Below, in pieces: positions 63,047 through 64,000 of a stretch of 64,000 nt of DNA. The position numbers and the translations under genes are program-made. The notes beneath the pieces were generated by a model, which saw nothing but the letters and a program-made list of their open reading frames with translations, had not been told where the DNA came from and did no database searches. The DNA is from Ophiobolus disseminans (lineage: Eukaryota; Ascomycota; Dothideomycetes; Pleosporales; Phaeosphaeriaceae): contig MU006229.1 in assembly GCA_010093685.1 (NCBI GenBank), positions 620,001 through 684,000 on the forward strand. Reading direction: 5' to 3'. Each line of letters opens with the position of its first letter. Within the stretch, counting starts at the first letter, position 1.

Positions 63047-64000
63047 CTCTATCTACGGACGTACATCAACGACTACGAAAATATGCAAGGGTACGGATGC
63101 AACGAAGAACAGAAAGACTATTCAATGGATCCCTGGCAGTCCTGCATCCCGCTCATCCCCTCCCTTCACAATCTCCGGGCCGTCTCCTTAAAGTTCACAA
63201 ACAGAGTATGCAATCCAGACCGCGAGCGCCCATTCTACAACTACTGCGGCACCGAATCCGTCCCCATGCGCACACATACGCTGCGTCAATTATTCGCAGC
63301 ACTGGACCACACGCACCTCAACGTTGAAACCCTGAGTATAGAAAATTTGCAAGACTACACGCCGCACGTGTACACCGAACCATCTTTCCAAAACGTGCGC
63401 GCCAAGTTGAAAGGTTTGCATCTTAATATTGCAATGGAATACAGCGAGCACGGACCCGATCAAGACAGCAACATTCCTGATAAACACACCTTCTTCAACC
63501 GCCAACTCAACGCGCACTGGCTCGCCCCCACGCAGAAACAACTCACGCATTTGACCCTGTACGGCGACAGTTTCTGGGGCGTGTATCCGCGCTGGGACCC
63601 GCGAGGGCTACATTTCCCTGCGCTCAAAAGCCTAAGCTTGGGGAACTGGAGTATAGCGCATGAGTGGCAAGTAGACTGGATCTTGTCGCACGTAGACACA
63701 CTGGAGGAGTTATATCTAGATGATTGTCCGATTGTGCATGCGTTGCGGTTCGAGCAGAATCAGTATGGCGCATTGGAGTGGGCGGAGGGGGAACTTAGCG
63801 TGAAGGATTATGGCTTCGAGGCTGGGTATATGTATCCTTCTTTGCGGTGGTCTCGCGTATTGCCTTTGTTCACATCACATTTGAAGAAACTCAAGCGTTT
63901 CGGCATGGCGCATGGGCCATGGATGGTTACAGAACCAAGAGAAGGCGATGGCAACCATGCGTTTGCGCGGCGCTATGAGTTGCCCGCGAGACTGGAGGTG
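63047..64000 (+). CDS. leucine-rich F-box-type protein, 3' end beyond the window
   Basis: Open from the acceptor at 63046 to the last base with no stop (318 codons). Repeated leucine-rich strand/helix units are visible: LIPSLHNLRAVSLKF, LRQLFAALDHTHLNVETLSI, LTHLTLYGDSFWGVYPRWD, LHFPALKSLSLGNWSIAHEW, VDWILSHVDTLEELYLDDCP and LPLFTSHLKKLKRFGM. The blocks FFNRQLNAHWLAPTQKQLTH and WQVDWILSHVDTLEELYLDDCPIV are shared by a large group of dothideomycete F-box proteins, in which the N-terminal F-box binds Skp1 and the repeats bind substrate. The F-box itself is not visible here and should lie upstream in exons I could not resolve. Codon use is good and there are no lesions in the visible part. Confidence 0.65.

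Noticed and set aside
1..64000. CRISPR arrays, rRNA genes, bacterial-type operons or ribosome binding sites
   Set aside because: None seen; gene structure with introns is eukaryotic.

Overview
The window is nuclear DNA of a filamentous ascomycete, most likely a dothideomycete of the Pleosporales type. The support is indirect: short introns (about 46-85 nt) with GTAAGT-like donors, CTAAC/CTAAT branch points and CAG/TAG acceptors; fungal-only families (HET, DUF7703-like membrane proteins, BTB-like proteins, PL26 lyase, GtaA glutaminase, fungal NDUFAF5); and stop codons that look like repeat-induced point mutation (CpA to TpA). No rRNA, tRNA or CRISPR array was found.

Left part, about 1-34.7 kb, is accessory in character: many genes carry one or two disabling lesions and transposon remains are present. 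In order: a BTB-like gene (1427); a DUF7703-like pseudogene abutting a dead Tc1/mariner element (2914-5719); an incompatibility-type island with a HET pseudogene (6179), an intact cupin-TPR-ankyrin-TIR-like gene (7935), a phytanoyl-CoA dioxygenase-like gene (10773) and a HET-like gene with a shifted tail (12137); a broken secreted carboxylesterase (14500); two tandem broken F-box/ankyrin-like genes (17005, 18914); an intact secreted PL26 rhamnogalacturonan lyase (21628); a small unknown gene (24868); a broken F-box-like gene (25978); a MITE with 95-nt inverted repeats and a 7-8 bp target duplication (27874-28456); a flavin monooxygenase fused to a polytopic membrane domain (29731); and a second BTB-like gene (33978).

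Right part, about 35-61.6 kb, reads as core genome with intact, compact genes: an SH3-like/low-complexity protein, a 4-exon single-pass membrane protein that no single long reading frame reveals (37168-37768), a multi-pass membrane protein, two unknown conserved genes, a BTB-like protein with four CCHC zinc knuckles, secreted glutaminase A, a (6-4) photolyase/cryptochrome, a divergent TauD dioxygenase / anion-cation symporter pair, an aldo-keto reductase, dynactin p62 back to back with NDUFAF5, and a MYND zinc-finger protein. The last 2.4 kb returns to decay (pseudogene 61961-62762) and ends in a 3'-truncated leucine-rich F-box-type gene.

The genes do not form one pathway. Local groupings that may matter are the HET/TIR-like island (candidate allorecognition or cell-death locus), the TauD-transporter pair (sulfonate or organic-anion uptake and oxidation) and the dynactin/NDUFAF5 shared promoter.
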